64,000 bases of DNA, from contig NC_068556.1 in assembly GCF_022201045.2 (NCBI RefSeq), forward strand, positions 4,690,001 to 4,754,000, in the 5' to 3' direction. The position numbers and the translations under genes are program-made. The first letter of the stretch is position 1. Every line of letters begins with the position of its first letter. Source of the DNA: Citrus sinensis (lineage: Eukaryota; Streptophyta; Magnoliopsida; Sapindales; Rutaceae). Under the pieces are notes generated by a model that did not search any database, was not told the origin of the DNA, and worked only from the letters and a program-made list of their open reading frames with translations. Below are positions 1 to 15,252 of this stretch, piece after piece.

Positions 1-1699
1 CTTTATAAAAACTTTTATATTAAAATACTTTTATAATTTTTAATAAAAACTCTCATTAATAATCAAATATCTAAATTTTTTTAATAAAGACTCCACTTGT
101 ATAAATTCTACCAACAAAAGCTCAATAAGTGTGAAAGCGATTGAGTTTAGTTATCTTATTTCAAAAAAAAAAAAGAGTTATTCATATGGAAACAAATCAT
201 CAGGCCAGGCTTGGGCTTTGTAAAGCCCGGCGGGAGCCCAATAGGAATGACATCACAATTAAGTGTTGTTTTTTATTTTTAAAAAAGGAAAAATTGCTGT
301 CAGAGCAAGGCCTAAGGGCTCAATCTCCAACTGAGCACTCCAACAAAAATCTGACCAGCCGACCAAGACTGACAGTATGCTTCCCAGAATCCAGCCCAGA
401 AAATTTTTTGACCCAGTTAATCATGAGGTCTACGTAAGTTACATTATCAATAAGAAGCCAAAAAAAAGTGGAACGAAGTTGTAGAATGATCTTTGGATTT
501 AACTCTATTCTCTTTCTTTCTCCATTAATAAATCATCAACCACCACTAAAATCTTACTAATGAGAGAATCTTGACCTTATGATATTGGATTAACTAAATT
601 AGGTTTTACTTTTGATTGGTTTGAAATGTTTTGGATTTTAATAAGTTGTCAGGTCAGATTCAATCCCAAGTATAAAATCTAATATACAACGGATTGGGTT
701 CGGATTTGAGAAAAATCTAACGGATTTTAACTATTGAACTCCCCCTACTACAAAAATATATTTAGATAACTGAAATTTATTATCTTGTTATCGTCACCAT
801 AATTATAATTATGGTTTTAATTGTAATTAATAGTTGTAGTTGTACATAAGAATTGCTACTACAAGTACTATTAAAAATTGAGAAACAAATTTATTGGATG
901 GTAAATAAGTAATTTTCAAATTATAAAATTTGTGATCAAGATTGAAGATTATAATTTTGACGTAATGTGACATCATGAGAACAAGTTTCTAACTATTGAA
1001 GTGATTGTAATGTGACATTATGAGAACAAGTTTCTAACTATTGAAGTGATTTATTTGAAGCCAATGAAACCAATATTCAGTGACTCTGATGTTGAAAGTG
1101 TGACTTTAAAAAAAACAAAGTCAAGAGTTTTGGCTGTCAAAAGCAAGCAGTGCCTCAAATGAAGAAGCCGCATTATTTGATTTTTTAAGCCCATAATATT
1201 GAAACTTTTAGGCAAAATTTTGCCTAAAGAAGGAAGCTCTCATTTGAGAGCTTGAGATCCCAAAATTGAAAGTATTCAATTGGTGAATACAAAGAAGCAT
1301 TCAGGCTTTTTGACTGAAGAGAAATATTTTTAGGTATGTAGATATATTGTAAGAACATTTGGCTTCTTACGAGTTTACTTTATATAAGAATATTTTTTTG
1401 GATCATGTATTTAGGATTTCGGTGAGAAAAAATTATTTTTGAAATTATAGTTATATATTAGATTTTTTTGTTGTTTTTTCACAACAATCGTAGTTTTTTT
1501 CCATATTTAGAAATTTACACGTAAATTTTACATTGTGTAATTAATATATTCTCCATTTAATTTTTTCTATTTATTTATTAATTAACAAATTAATTTAATA
1601 ATCTTTAAAGGAATCTCAATTTCCTAACATCTAATTATAGAACACACAAAAAGAGCTGCCCCCCCCCCCCCCCCCCAACTCCACAAAGAAGTGCCCCCA
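1..1699. other. AT-rich intergenic flank with a 45-bp tandem duplication and a poly-C run
   Basis: No gene is supported here. A 98-codon open frame at 141-437 has no recognisable domain and low-complexity composition. A 45-bp unit is present twice head to tail at 962-1006 and 1007-1051 with a single obvious mismatch. A run of 18 C lies at 1659-1676. The rest is AT-rich non-coding sequence. Confidence 0.7.
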
Positions 1700-2330
1700 C
1701 TGACGTTGATGCTAACGAACGGTGACGTTTTGCTTCTCCTAAGTTTGATATTTAAAAATTATGCCATCTTGTTGATTCTTAAAAGGAAATATAGCAATGA
1801 TTTAGACGCATAATTCAATTATTCCTTCTTGTTTTTCAATGAAGGGTTAGAAATTATGTGCCCTTTAATTCACACTCAACCCTAATTAATGCAGTCGCGT
1901 GTCAAGCTACGATTGGACCATGGATTTTGAATTAAATCTCTAATAACACCCACCCAGGAAAGTAGCGAACCGGCTTGATACAGACATTTGCAAGATCAAA
2001 CTCAGTATTAAAAACATCACCCGGACGGCAACAACAATGATCACGTGTTAACTACTTTGTTCGTAGCCTTTGTGTTTTGCAATGCTCTAGCAAGAGAATT
2101 GTCGTGGGATCATTCATCACAGGAATCTGCTAAAACTTGTGATTCCACTCTTGTCACGTTTGCCTTCCTGTAGAACGGTTTCTTTCATAGCTTTTGTCAG
2201 CGACCGGGTCCTATGTCAGCTTCTGATTTGTCTATAAACTAGTAGCAGCCAGGAAAATTTAATTATTCATCAAAATCCCCGGCACCTCGTCTTTATAAAT
2301 TATATTATAGTTTATGACATCAGAGCTTCT
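1700..2330 (+). promoter_or_regulatory. Putative promoter of the 2-alkenal reductase gene
   Basis: A TATA box (TATAAAT) at 2294-2300 lies 54 bp before the ATG, which predicts transcription start near 2325-2330. A G-box core CACGTG is at 2042-2047. Two TGACG cores, the half-sites of as-1-like elements bound by TGA-type bZIP factors, lie at 1701-1705 and 1723-1727. Such sites are known to drive electrophile and xenobiotic responses, which would suit an alkenal reductase. That link is inference, because short motifs occur by chance. Confidence 0.45.
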
Positions 2331-2353
2331 ACAGCACAAGGGAGAAATTAACA

Positions 2354-3851
<1,498 letters not shown>

Positions 3852-4261
3852 AATGAGCCAAAAAATAATTTTGCTTTATAAGTTGATATCTCCAGCAATA
3901 AGTAAGCACAAGAAAGTTGTGGCGCTGATGAGTGCTAAACAGAAATATCTGGAGTGCAATTTATATTTTGTAGTGTATGTCAATTTCTTTCCCTTGGAAT
4001 GTTTGCCCGTTGGTGTTCGTTGAGCTATAATTGACTCGGTAAATTAGAAGAATATTTGCATCACTAGGATCTCAAGTTCTCAACTTAACAAGAAAGTCTC
4101 ACATGGGTTGCCCGGACGGATGCCATTTATGCACCCGTGAACCCACCTAACATAGTTTTACCATTTTAGTATAAAGAAAAAATTACAAATATATAAATCA
4201 CTAGTACTATAATTGGAAAAAGTACATATGAAAGGTCAAATCAGCTACATGATTGTAGCCA

Positions 4262-6252
<1,991 letters not shown>

Positions 6253-6374
6253 ACAGCGCAAGAAAATAAAGAGGAATACCTGACATTTTCTGTAAGTTTT
6301 TAAGAACAAATATAAACATTTGACATTTCGTTAAAAATTGCGTATTGTGAAAATATATAATTGATACTATTTGT

Positions 6375-6952
6375 TAGGGATGACAATTTGACACGACCCT
6401 AATTTTAGTCCAATTGATCAACCCTAATTTTTCAGGATTTGCCCCAAATATTTGGGTTTCGGAACCCTATATAAAAAAAAATAGTTGTGGTCCTCGTGGA
6501 ATTGAATTGTGTGTGGAATAAATAATTGTAGAATTGAATCATGTATTTTAAATTTAATTGCATTGTGTGTTTTTAATGTTGAATTGTGGAATTGAATTGT
6601 AAAAAATCATTCCTATTAATTTAGTTGTTTTGTGAATTATTTTGTAATTAATTATATTATAGATTTTGCATATTGTGTTGTGAATTATTTTAAATTTGAA
6701 AAATCATTTATTTTATTTTATATTCATGGAATTGCAACTAGAAAGAGAACAAAAATTGTAAAGTAAGATAAATAAAATTAAGATGTAATCATAAAATTAG
6801 AAGATATTGACAAAATAGTGCGAAAATAAATACCTGAATCAGGTCCGATCTGACCTGTCCCCAAAACACAAATGAAAGGGCTTTTCTTAAGGTCGGACTT
6901 TTGATTTTATTAATCGGGTCGGGCTCGGGAATCCGATGGATTGTCATTCCTA
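6375..6952. mobile_element. Non-autonomous DNA transposon, probably hAT-type MITE
   Basis: The ends form a 13-bp terminal inverted repeat, TAGGGATGACAAT at 6375 and its complement ATTGTCATTCCTA ending at 6952, with one mismatch. Next to them are similar 8-bp sequences, CTATTTGT (6367-6374) and CTACTTAT (6953-6960), which match at 6 of 8 positions and look like an aged 8-bp hAT target duplication. The 578-bp interior is AT-rich with no coding capacity. The classification as hAT rests on duplication length and terminal style only. Confidence 0.55.
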
Positions 6953-8743
6953 CTACTTATGAGAGAGAAATGTGCATGGACGTAGGGAGTGTTGACGAGG
7001 CGACCGTTGAGCAAGACCCCACGTGGTCAGCCCTTACGAAAAGAGTCTGCACAACTCCTTTTATGAGATGAGAGAAGAAAGCTGTGCAGCTTTCTTCCTG
7101 AGGGCCGCCCAGTGGGATCTCAGTCTTTATAATAATAATAATAATAATTTATTTTATAAATCTATTTGATATTCTAATTCTATACATCAATATAACTATT
7201 CACTTCAAACCATTTTATTTTTCTCGAGTAGTTCAAGATTGCTCACCTGATCAAAATCTTATATGCAGGTATTATTATCAAACTACATTTAAACCACAGC
7301 CCATAATAATTACCTCAACACAATGGTTTGGATCCACCATGAAATACGTATGTTATGAATTGAACTGGGCCTTTTGCAAAAATCTTGATGCATCCTTAGC
7401 CATTAATAGAGTAGTGATATTTGATTATCCTTATTATATTTCACCAAACCCTCAATTTTCAGTTAACACCAATAAAAAAATTTAAAATTAATCTTTATCT
7501 CTCAACGTACTCCACATAATCTCAAATTTACTCTTATTATAATTTTTATCTTTTTTCTAATCATCCACTATATAAAAACATATAAATTTTATTTTTAAAA
7601 AATCTTCAAAATCACTATAACCTCTCTTTCTTTTTAAAGGTTTTTATTCATCATTGCCATAACCATAAAAAAAGATTTGATCATTCTTCATCATCCCTTA
7701 TTGATTGTCGTAAATTAATTTCTTTCTATTACAACAATAAAGTATACAATATTTAATAAGAGATAATAATTTAAAAAGTTAAAAGAAATTAGATTAGCTA
7801 AATTATACATTAATAGAAATTATCATGTGTGTGCACTTAAAAACTATTTAACCTTTTAAGTCATTTGATATAAAGATAAATAGGTATTAATATAATATTA
7901 GCAGGGACTAATGAGTCATAATAAAGGGGTCAAATATTACAACTTCAATTATTATTATATTTTTTTAATGATTTCATAAGTTAATTGTTAGCTATGCCTA
8001 TTTTCTCTTGACATGCTTAACTTTTACCATAAGTTTTCACGGATCAAATCAACATTGTCAACATTTAATATCATGCATGCTTTCCTGTTATAATTAACCA
8101 AAGCTGATTCATGCATTGGATATGAATTTAAAATTAGGTTGATCTTTTTGCTAATTTTTTTTTATAAAGGTACAATTGGTAATTATTAGGTAAAAATATA
8201 AAATTAATTAAATTTTAATTGTATATTATTATACATATCTATGTGGCAAAATATTATGAATAATTCAGTACATGTTAGCTCATTAATTGTCCCAGTACAA
8301 TAGTTCAGATCTACTATGAAATCCGTACTTTATGAATTATACTGGACCTTTGAGCCTAACATCATTTTTTATTTAGTAAAAATAGTTAATAAAAAAATAT
8401 GTTTTTAAAATATTTTTTAAGTTTGGATTAGATTGTTATTAGCTAATCTAATATTTATTACTACTATATCTGAATTCAGAGATAATGGTTAAAAATATTT
8501 GGGTTTACCCACTTAGAGCTAGAGGCACCCCTCGGCCTTAGAAAAAAGGGCAAAAAATAAAGAGTATACTGTAGGATATAAATTCACATTAAGATGTTGA
8601 TAATATATGTCAGCTTGTTATACGTATATATAGAAATCAGTAACGAACAAGTGGCGCAATTCTAAAACAAGAAATTCCAAAGGGAAAAAAAAGGGCAAAG
8701 ACCGTAAGTCACTTGGCAATCCCACATTTATTTTTATTTTTTG
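6953..8743. other. AT-rich intergenic region with two related 60-bp direct repeats
   Basis: No gene is seen. A roughly 60-bp sequence near 7317-7375 (starting ACACAATGGTTTGGATC) recurs in the same orientation near 8293-8352 with about 75-80 percent identity, including the shared words ATGAAAT and TATGAATT. A short (AAT)n tract lies at 7126-7148. The remainder is AT-rich sequence without recognisable signals. Confidence 0.5.
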
Positions 8744-9352
8744 GGTAATTTTTAAAAAACTCTCATGAAGTTTGGGTTTGTTGTAAGTAGATGGCGAGAA
8801 TCTATTTATTTGTAAAAAATCTCCTACCGTCAGTTAATTTTAATATTGACCGTTAGTTGACTGTGCAAAGACAATATTACCCTTAACAATAGTTTGTAGA
8901 CTGACATAACTAAAAAAAAACTAAAATTGTTGGCGCGAAAAGCACAAACTCTATCTTTTGACAATTTTATCCTTGTCAATTTCAAAGATTTACAATATTA
9001 TAGGTAAAGATTATGACTATTTCATTTTCAAATTTTTAATTTTATCTTTCTTGTAGGAACTTTAAGGAAATATCAATAATTTAAAGAGGATTTTTTAAGT
9101 TTTTAATTTTATCTTTTTTATAGGAACTTTAAAAAAATATTAATAATTTAAAGAGGGTAAAATAGCCAATAATTTTAGTTTTTTTTAATTATTTTCGTCT
9201 ACAAACTATTGTTAAGGGTAATATTGTCTTTGCACAGTCAACTAACGGTCAATGTTAAAATTAACTGATGTAGAAAATTTTTTATAAATAAATTAATTCT
9301 CACCATCTACTTGTAACAAGCCCAAACTTCAGGGAGATTTTTTAAAATTACC
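8744..9352. mobile_element. Long-TIR MITE (Mutator-like), 609 bp
   Basis: The first and last roughly 190 bp are inverted copies of each other at about 85-90 percent identity. The left arm starts GGTAATTTTTAAAAAAC at 8744; the right arm ends at 9352 with the complement. Both arms contain CAGTCAACTAACGGTCAAT/complement and a shared AACAATAGTTTGTAGAC block. Between the arms a unit of about 85 bp ('TTTTAATTTTATCTTT...GGAACTTTAA') is duplicated in tandem near 9030-9160. There is no transposase, so the element is non-autonomous. Flanks are T-rich, making the expected 9-bp duplication ambiguous. It ends 110 bp upstream of the PPR gene and may contribute to its promoter. Confidence 0.8.
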
Positions 9353-9445
9353 TTTTTTTTTTTTTAATACTTTGGGAATCCCAATTTGAAAGTTCCATGG
9401 TGCACAAAATATAAGCGGCCCGGTATATAATCAAACACTCACAAG

Positions 9446-9466
9446 ATGTCCCGCCAATTCAAATGA
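9446..9466 (+). promoter_or_regulatory. Six-codon upstream ORF whose stop overlaps the PPR start codon
   Basis: An ATG at 9446 opens a six-codon frame that ends in TGA at 9464-9466. It overlaps the main ATG (9463-9465) in an ATGA arrangement. If the mRNA begins upstream of 9446, this arrangement would lower initiation or require reinitiation at the main start. The transcription start is unknown; a TATA-like TATATAA lies at 9424-9430, so the leader would be very short. Confidence 0.4.
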
Positions 9467-11046
9467 TTCAAAAAACAGTTACTGGAAACAAAACCAAAGC
9501 CCTGATTTCTCTGGCACAAAAATGCAGAACCCTAAACCAACTCAAGCAAATCCATGCTCACCTTCTTAAAACCTTCCTATCCGAAAACCCACTCGCCATC
9601 GGACCTCTACTCTCTGTTGCGGCAATCTCCAAAATCCCGTCTTTTTTCTCTTACGCTCGCTTGATTTTCAATCATTCTAGTCACAGAAACACCTTTATGT
9701 ACAACACTATGATTAGAGGTTATATGCAAGCTAATTTTCCCAAACTCTCCGTTTTCTGCTACTTAGATATGTTGGATATGGGGTTTGAGCCTAATAACTA
9801 TACGTTCCCGCCATTGATCAAAGCTTGTGTAATTCTTGGTCCTTTGGAAAATTTCGGGATGTTTGTTCATGCCCATGTTGTTAAGTTTGGATTCGGTGAA
9901 GACCCTTTTGTTGTTAGCTCGTTACTTGAGTTTTACTCGTTGGTTCATAAAATGGGAACCGCACGAGCGTTGTTTGATAAAAGTCCAGATAGAGATGTGG
10001 TCACGTGGACGACGATGGTTGACGGGTATGGTAAAATGGGGGATTTTGAGAATGCGAGAGAGTTATTTGAGAAAATGCCTGAGAGAAATGCTGTATCGTG
10101 GAGTGCGATCATGGCGGCTTATTCTAGGATTAGTGATTTCAAAGAGGTTCTTTCTTTATTTAGACAGATGCAAGAAGTTGGCATGAAGCCTAACGAGTCG
10201 GGTCTTGTGAGTGTTCTCACAGCTTGTGCTCATCTGGGCGCGATTACTCAAGGTCTGTGGGTTCACTCGTATGCTAAGCGGTATCATCTTGAAAAAAACG
10301 TGATATTGGCCACTGCAGTAGTTGATATGTACTCAAAGTGTGGTCATGTGCATTCAGCTTTGTCAGTGTTTGAGGGCATTTCTAATAAGGATGCTGGAGC
10401 ATGGAATGCTATGATTTCAGGTGTTGCCATGAATGGAGATGCCAAAAAATCACTTGAACTATTTGATAGAATGGTTAAAAGTGGGACACAACCCACAGAG
10501 ACAACATTTGTTGCAGTTCTCACGACTTGTACACATGCCAAGATGGTTAGAGATGGTCTTAATTTGTTTGAAAATATGAGTGCTGTCTATGGGGTCGACC
10601 CCCAGCTTGAGCATTATGCATGTGTTGTTGACCTCTTGGCTAGAGCAGGTATGGTAGAGGAAGCTGAGAAGTTTATCGAGGAAAAAATGGGGGGACTAGG
10701 AGGAGGGGATGCTAACGTGTGGGGGGCATTATTGAGTGCATGTAGGATTTATGGTAAGATCGAAGTTGGAAACAGAGTGTGGAGAAAACTTGCTGAAATG
10801 GGAATAACTGATTTTGGTACTCATGTGCTTTCGTATAATATCTATAAGGAAGCTGGCTGGGATATGGAGGCTAATAAAGTTAGAAAATTGATCTCGGAGA
10901 CTGGAATGAAGAAAAAACCTGGTTGCAGTGTGATAGAGGTGAATGGTGTAGTTGAAGAGTTCCTAGCAGGTGATAATCGTCACGCTCAGGCAGGAGAAAT
11001 ATACAGGGTGATTCACTCTTTTCTTAAAATGTCAAATTTGGTGTAA
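9463..11046 (+). CDS. Pentatricopeptide repeat protein, PLS class, E-type C-terminus, intronless
   Basis: This 527-aa single-exon gene encodes a tandem array of PPR motifs. Typical units include AYNTMIRGY-like 'MYNTMIRGYMQ' near residue 80, 'VVTWTTMVDGYGKMGDFENA' near 180, 'NAVSWSAIMAAYSR' near 210, and 'AWNAMISG' near 310. The variable spacing of P, L and S units marks the PLS class. The C-terminus (residues about 430-527: WGALLSACR..., KPGCSVIEVNG, EEFLAGD) is an E/E+ domain without a DYW deaminase. Family members bind single-stranded RNA in mitochondria or plastids; PLS-E proteins usually specify C-to-U editing sites and recruit a DYW protein. The N-terminus is basic and Ser/Thr-containing (MIQKTVTGNKTKA), compatible with an organelle transit peptide, but the target organelle is not decided. 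The RNA target cannot be read reliably by eye. Confidence 0.95.
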   Translation: MIQKTVTGNKTKALISLAQKCRTLNQLKQIHAHLLKTFLSENPLAIGPLLSVAAISKIPSFFSYARLIFNHSSHRNTFMYNTMIRGYMQANFPKLSVFCYLDMLDMGFEPNNYTFPPLIKACVILGPLENFGMFVHAHVVKFGFGEDPFVVSSLLEFYSLVHKMGTARALFDKSPDRDVVTWTTMVDGYGKMGDFENARELFEKMPERNAVSWSAIMAAYSRISDFKEVLSLFRQMQEVGMKPNESGLVSVLTACAHLGAITQGLWVHSYAKRYHLEKNVILATAVVDMYSKCGHVHSALSVFEGISNKDAGAWNAMISGVAMNGDAKKSLELFDRMVKSGTQPTETTFVAVLTTCTHAKMVRDGLNLFENMSAVYGVDPQLEHYACVVDLLARAGMVEEAEKFIEEKMGGLGGGDANVWGALLSACRIYGKIEVGNRVWRKLAEMGITDFGTHVLSYNIYKEAGWDMEANKVRKLISETGMKKKPGCSVIEVNGVVEEFLAGDNRHAQAGEIYRVIHSFLKMSNLV

Positions 11047-11663
11047 GTTTTGTGAAATATGCCTCTTTTTTCTTTATCGGAGTTTTCATGCAGAATTGTT
11101 TCTTCCTTGGAGAAATAATTTTTATGAAATTATAATGCAGTAAGCTACCCATTTTTTTATGTGCTGTTGCATTCTTTTAAAGTCATAGCTTTTATTTTTT
11201 TGTAAAGAAAATAATGCAATGGAAAAATTGCTGCTTCATACTTAATGTTAGAGAGGTATTCTTTTGTATACTTGCTCTTTTCTACTCTCTTCGAATTCCT
11301 TGCTTACTCTGGTGCAGTTTGATTATCTGGAGAGTAAAAATTAGAAAGAAGAGCGTTGCTTTCATGGGAATAATGGGATAATCAGCGAGGTTTCCGCTCC
11401 ATTTCTTTTGACTAAAATATGAATCGTAATGATGTACACCGCACTATCAATGATAGAACAACGGAGCTGCTACCTTACAACTTACAATTAACGTAAGCTA
11501 CAATCCTCTCTATTGGTTGTGGGCTCAAGAGAGACCCACAGCTCAATTTGTGAGGGGATATACCAGTAAGGTAGAGAAATCCTAAAATATATAGCTTGCA
11601 TGTTAATTCCACAGGCATTCTGCAGCTTGTGTGGGTCCATGGGAATTAAAAAAATCAGGAAAA
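11047..11663. other. Downstream flank of the PPR gene, no feature seen
   Basis: This contains the presumed 3' UTR of the PPR gene followed by AT-rich intergenic sequence. No open frame, repeat or RNA gene is supported. Confidence 0.6.
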
Positions 11664-12589
11664 TGCTACTTGTCCCGAGTCAAACCTCGGGTCAAACTCC
11701 GAATTTAAAACGGCCTCGTTTTACTAAGCAAAAAAACGCACTATTTGATGCCAAAATTGTTTTCCCTTTCCTTCGTTGATTGAGGTCAACTCCAGCCATT
11801 ATTGTCCTGAAATCAAGCCTTCGCGCATACCCAACTACCCCACTGCCACCACCGACAGCCACCACCGTTTCATTTGTACACCGGAGATAATCGCCCACAA
11901 CTCTAGTTCCGATTGTGTTTGTGTTTGTTTGAAATTTGGTCAAAAATTTTACACCATATCCATCAACACAAAGCTAATCAATCACCACCGAATGAGGAAA
12001 AAAAACATGATATCTTGGTTGATGTGTAATCTGTAGAGATTTTTAAATTTTTTGGCTCTTTATCATTATCCGTGAATTTTGTGACCTGGGTTTGTGGCAG
12101 TGATTGAAGGGTTTTAATTTCAGATTAAACATATATGTTTCGTTTTGTATGTTGAAGCTCATCTTTTTAAGGGGATAATATCTTTGACCAAGGTATAATA
12201 TGTAATTGCTTAAAAGTAGATGAGTTGTGAAATCCATTTGTTACCTCATAAGATGAAGAAATACAGGAAGATGAGGATCCTATACTGGAAGTTGTAATTG
12301 AAGTAGTTCAAGAATGGAAAAAAGACAGCATTCCAAGTGAAGTCTATAATGATGAAATTATGGCTGTGGAAGTACTCAAGGATGAAAATTCAAAGATGAG
12401 AAAGTATATTGCTAGAATACCAGTTAAGGGACAGCTGGGAAGCAAGGAAACCAAAAATGAAAAGTGATAGAGAAACAGCAGATGAAAGAGACAGGCAAAG
12501 GAAAAGGAAAAGAATTGTTACTGTCGAAACGGCGTCGTTTTACTAATTTTTCGGGGCTTGACCCGGGGTTTGATCTGGGATAAATAGCA
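11664..12589. mobile_element. Inverted-repeat-bounded element with gene-like interior
   Basis: The ends are inverted copies over about 40 bp at roughly 80 percent identity: left TGCTACTTGTCCCGAG at 11664, right the complement of TGCTATTTATCCCAGA ending at 12589. Each continues into a GTCAAAC..CGGGTCAA segment and a palindromic AAACGG..CGTTT block. No convincing target duplication is visible. The interior holds a G/C-richer stretch at 11770-11920. A frame at 12251-12466 (about 71 codons, acidic then basic: EEIQEDEDPILEVV..., MRKYIARIPVKGQLGSK) is preceded by an AG acceptor-like site. It reads like a transduplicated exon, but I do not recognise the parent gene. A Pack-type element is the working idea; an ordinary intergenic palindrome pair is the alternative. 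Confidence 0.45.
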
Positions 12590-12994
12590 GAACTCAAAAA
12601 ATCATCTTAGACAAGAAGTTGAGGCCCGATGCATCAAACGAATTAATGAAGCATCATCACACGAAATTCCTTCATTATGAGACTGAACAACACATATAAC
12701 TAAGCATCAGCTAACCTTTTTTTTTTCATTCTTTTGAAATCCTATGCATTAACATTTACCTACAAAATATGGTATAGAAGGTTGAAAAGGTAAAGGTATA
12801 ACATATACTCTTGCGTGGGAAGTGTTTTCCCTTCCAGTCTTCCGCTTTAGTTCCTAAAAGGCTGTTATCCGTCCCATTACCAGTCTGTCTCAATAACTGA
12901 CACAACATTTGAAGTGTTAATTTTCTCATCAAACGCTATGTGAAAGAAGGTTGACTTCAACAAAGTTGTTCTACTGCACTTCAAACTTCAGGGG

Positions 12995-15252
12995 TCAAAT
13001 GCAGTGCTTTGCATGAAAATCTTCAGCTGATATTAAACCAGTGATAAGGCGTTTAATCCTTTCAGCACCCGCACCAGGCTTCAGCTCACTGGTGTTTGCC
13101 ACTGCATGATTTGGAGCAGTTAAGTTTGAATTTCTTTTGTTGTTGAACCATCCACCGGGCACAAATCCATCAGCAATGCGGCCTAGCAGCTCAGAGTCAA
13201 TCTTATCAAGAACTGGTTCATTTCTACCAAATTTCCTGGCAAAGGGGGCATTGCTGTCGACCATCCTCTGGTAGTCATCAACATTGAGGAAATGTGGGTG
13301 TTGTTTTGGAGGATTGTCCCAAGATATGAAATGAAGATCGTGATTTACGGTAGTATTGCGGAACTCCTCAGCATTGCAGATAACAGTATGAAAATATCCT
13401 TCCGGTGAAGATAAAAAGTTGGCATAATACATGAGTACTATCCTCGGGAGATTGTCCCATCCCCATAAACAAAATTCTATGAAAGGGCGAGAGAGCATCA
13501 TCCAAGCAGAGCCTGAAGAAATCAGCAAATGAAATTGATTGGTCAATAAAAACTAAGTATGGTAAGATCATGTATCCAAACACCAGAACCTACAATTCTT
13601 CTGATAAAGTGAGGAAAATATACACGAATTAAAGGCATACTTAATTAGATAGTTGGTCAAATATATTGCTGTTTTGTTAATCTTTTAGTCAAATACAAAC
13701 CCAATCAGGACGGGTCAATGAAAACTTGGGACCCTAAACAGCCTTGAAAGCAAACACAATACTTTTTATATGTTCTATAGGCATGAGAAACGCAGCATGG
13801 TAAAACATAGGAAAATTGCTTCAGGAAGGCAGCAGGCTAATATCTCCACAGAATCAAGAAAAACTATGAACTAAAATTTTTTCAGAGGCATGTACTCCAT
13901 TTCCTAAAATGAGAAGCAGAAGAAACAAAAGTACTCACCAGTAAATAGCTTATATGCAGTTGGAACATTCCTTTTCTCTGGCACCCAAAACACATCAGAT
14001 TTTTGCACAGTATAAAGCCCCGGATCAATTATAACAGGCTTGGCTCTCTGGTACCTGCAGAATTTCAGAGGAAAACCTTTCTTAAGCGGCTTACGCATGT
14101 TATTGCAGATGTCTCTTTCAATTTCCATGTCCTATTAATTACAAAGAAAAATCAACAGAAAAGGATGAAACACATACTCCTTCCAACCAATGTCACTGGT
14201 ATGCTCAATAAAATTAAGGTTTCTTGGAATAGTTGACAACACATGGAGTAAATCTGTTGCACAAAGAAAAAAAAACAACAATTAGAGACATCTGAAAGTC
14301 ACTTGGAGCATAAACAGTCAACCAATGCTTCTGTCCCAAAATACATTGGCCTAATTTATGCCAACGATTGAATACACAGCCGGTAACATAAAATATACTC
14401 TTGTTTTATACTCAGAATCCAAATCAACAAATCAAACCCATTAGTGATGCGATTATATTCAAAAATCCAAAACATTGCTGATTAAATCAGAGGGCTTAGA
14501 TTAGTTTAAAGCTCGAATCGGCCAAGCCCCTAGCCAAAATTAGCAACAATCAAGTGGGTAATAAATAACTGATAAGCTGCTAAAACTATAAATGGTGTAT
14601 TTAATGAGACCAAAAAGCTAAGATTCCAAAACTCAAAATAAAATCAAATACAAATTAACTCACATCCCCATTTATCCATTGACTTACCATCTTGAGTGAC
14701 CAAAGGATAATCAGAAGCACTTAAGTTAATAAACCAATCCCAATCGCCGCCTTCCTTAAACAAAATAGCCGCAGCATGAAGCGTGTTAGTAACCATAGTA
14801 GGCCCCCTATAAGTAACCAAATTAGCCTTCGAAACCATCCTCACATTACCCACATTCACAAACAGAGGCTCACTCTCGACAAACCTCGCAAGCTCCAATC
14901 TCTCCTCAACAGGCGCCTCTAAATCCAAATGAACCGCGTACTGATTCCTCGGATGATACAATGCCTTTAACGTCCTCTTCAAGCTCTCCCCGTCTCCCGT
15001 TGAACCCGAAATCAAGTAAGCCAGCCTTGGAATCTTCTCAGATGACGTGGACACCACTTGCAGCTGTTGTTCGACGAATCTGGGACGTGGGGTTTGAACG
15101 TAAGCCCTGTTGTAGAATTTTGTGGAGGTTGAAGACATTGAAACGCTTATGATGATGAGAATAGTTGAAAGCAAGAGTGAAAACACAAGTGAAAAGAACC
15201 ATTTTTGCTTCTTCTGCTGTGGCTGCTGCTTGTTGTTGTTAATGTTGTCCAT
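12995..15252 (-). CDS. GT14 family glycosyltransferase (Core-2/I-branching type; beta-glucuronosyltransferase GlcAT14-like), 4 exons
   Basis: The model is complement(join(12995..13512, 13939..14054, 14178..14253, 14688..15252)). All borders are GT..AG and in phase, giving 424 aa. Residues 18-38 form a single hydrophobic anchor after a short basic, Gln/Asn-rich cytosolic tail, the topology of a type II Golgi enzyme. The lumenal domain contains RLAYLISGSTGDG, LHPRNQYAVHLD-like, WDWFINLSASDYPL, the join-spanning WKEYQRAKPVIIDPGLY, LFTGSAWMMLSRPF, and SPEGYFHTVICN...SWDNPPKQHPH, all characteristic of plant GT14. Arabidopsis members transfer glucuronic acid onto galactans of arabinogalactan proteins; this role is inferred by family. 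The third exon is short (76 nt in transcript position 2) and easily missed by simple gene finders. Confidence 0.93.

Noticed and set aside
141-437. 98-codon frame at the left edge
   Set aside because: It has low-complexity Lys-rich composition, crosses a poly-A run, and shows no known motif.
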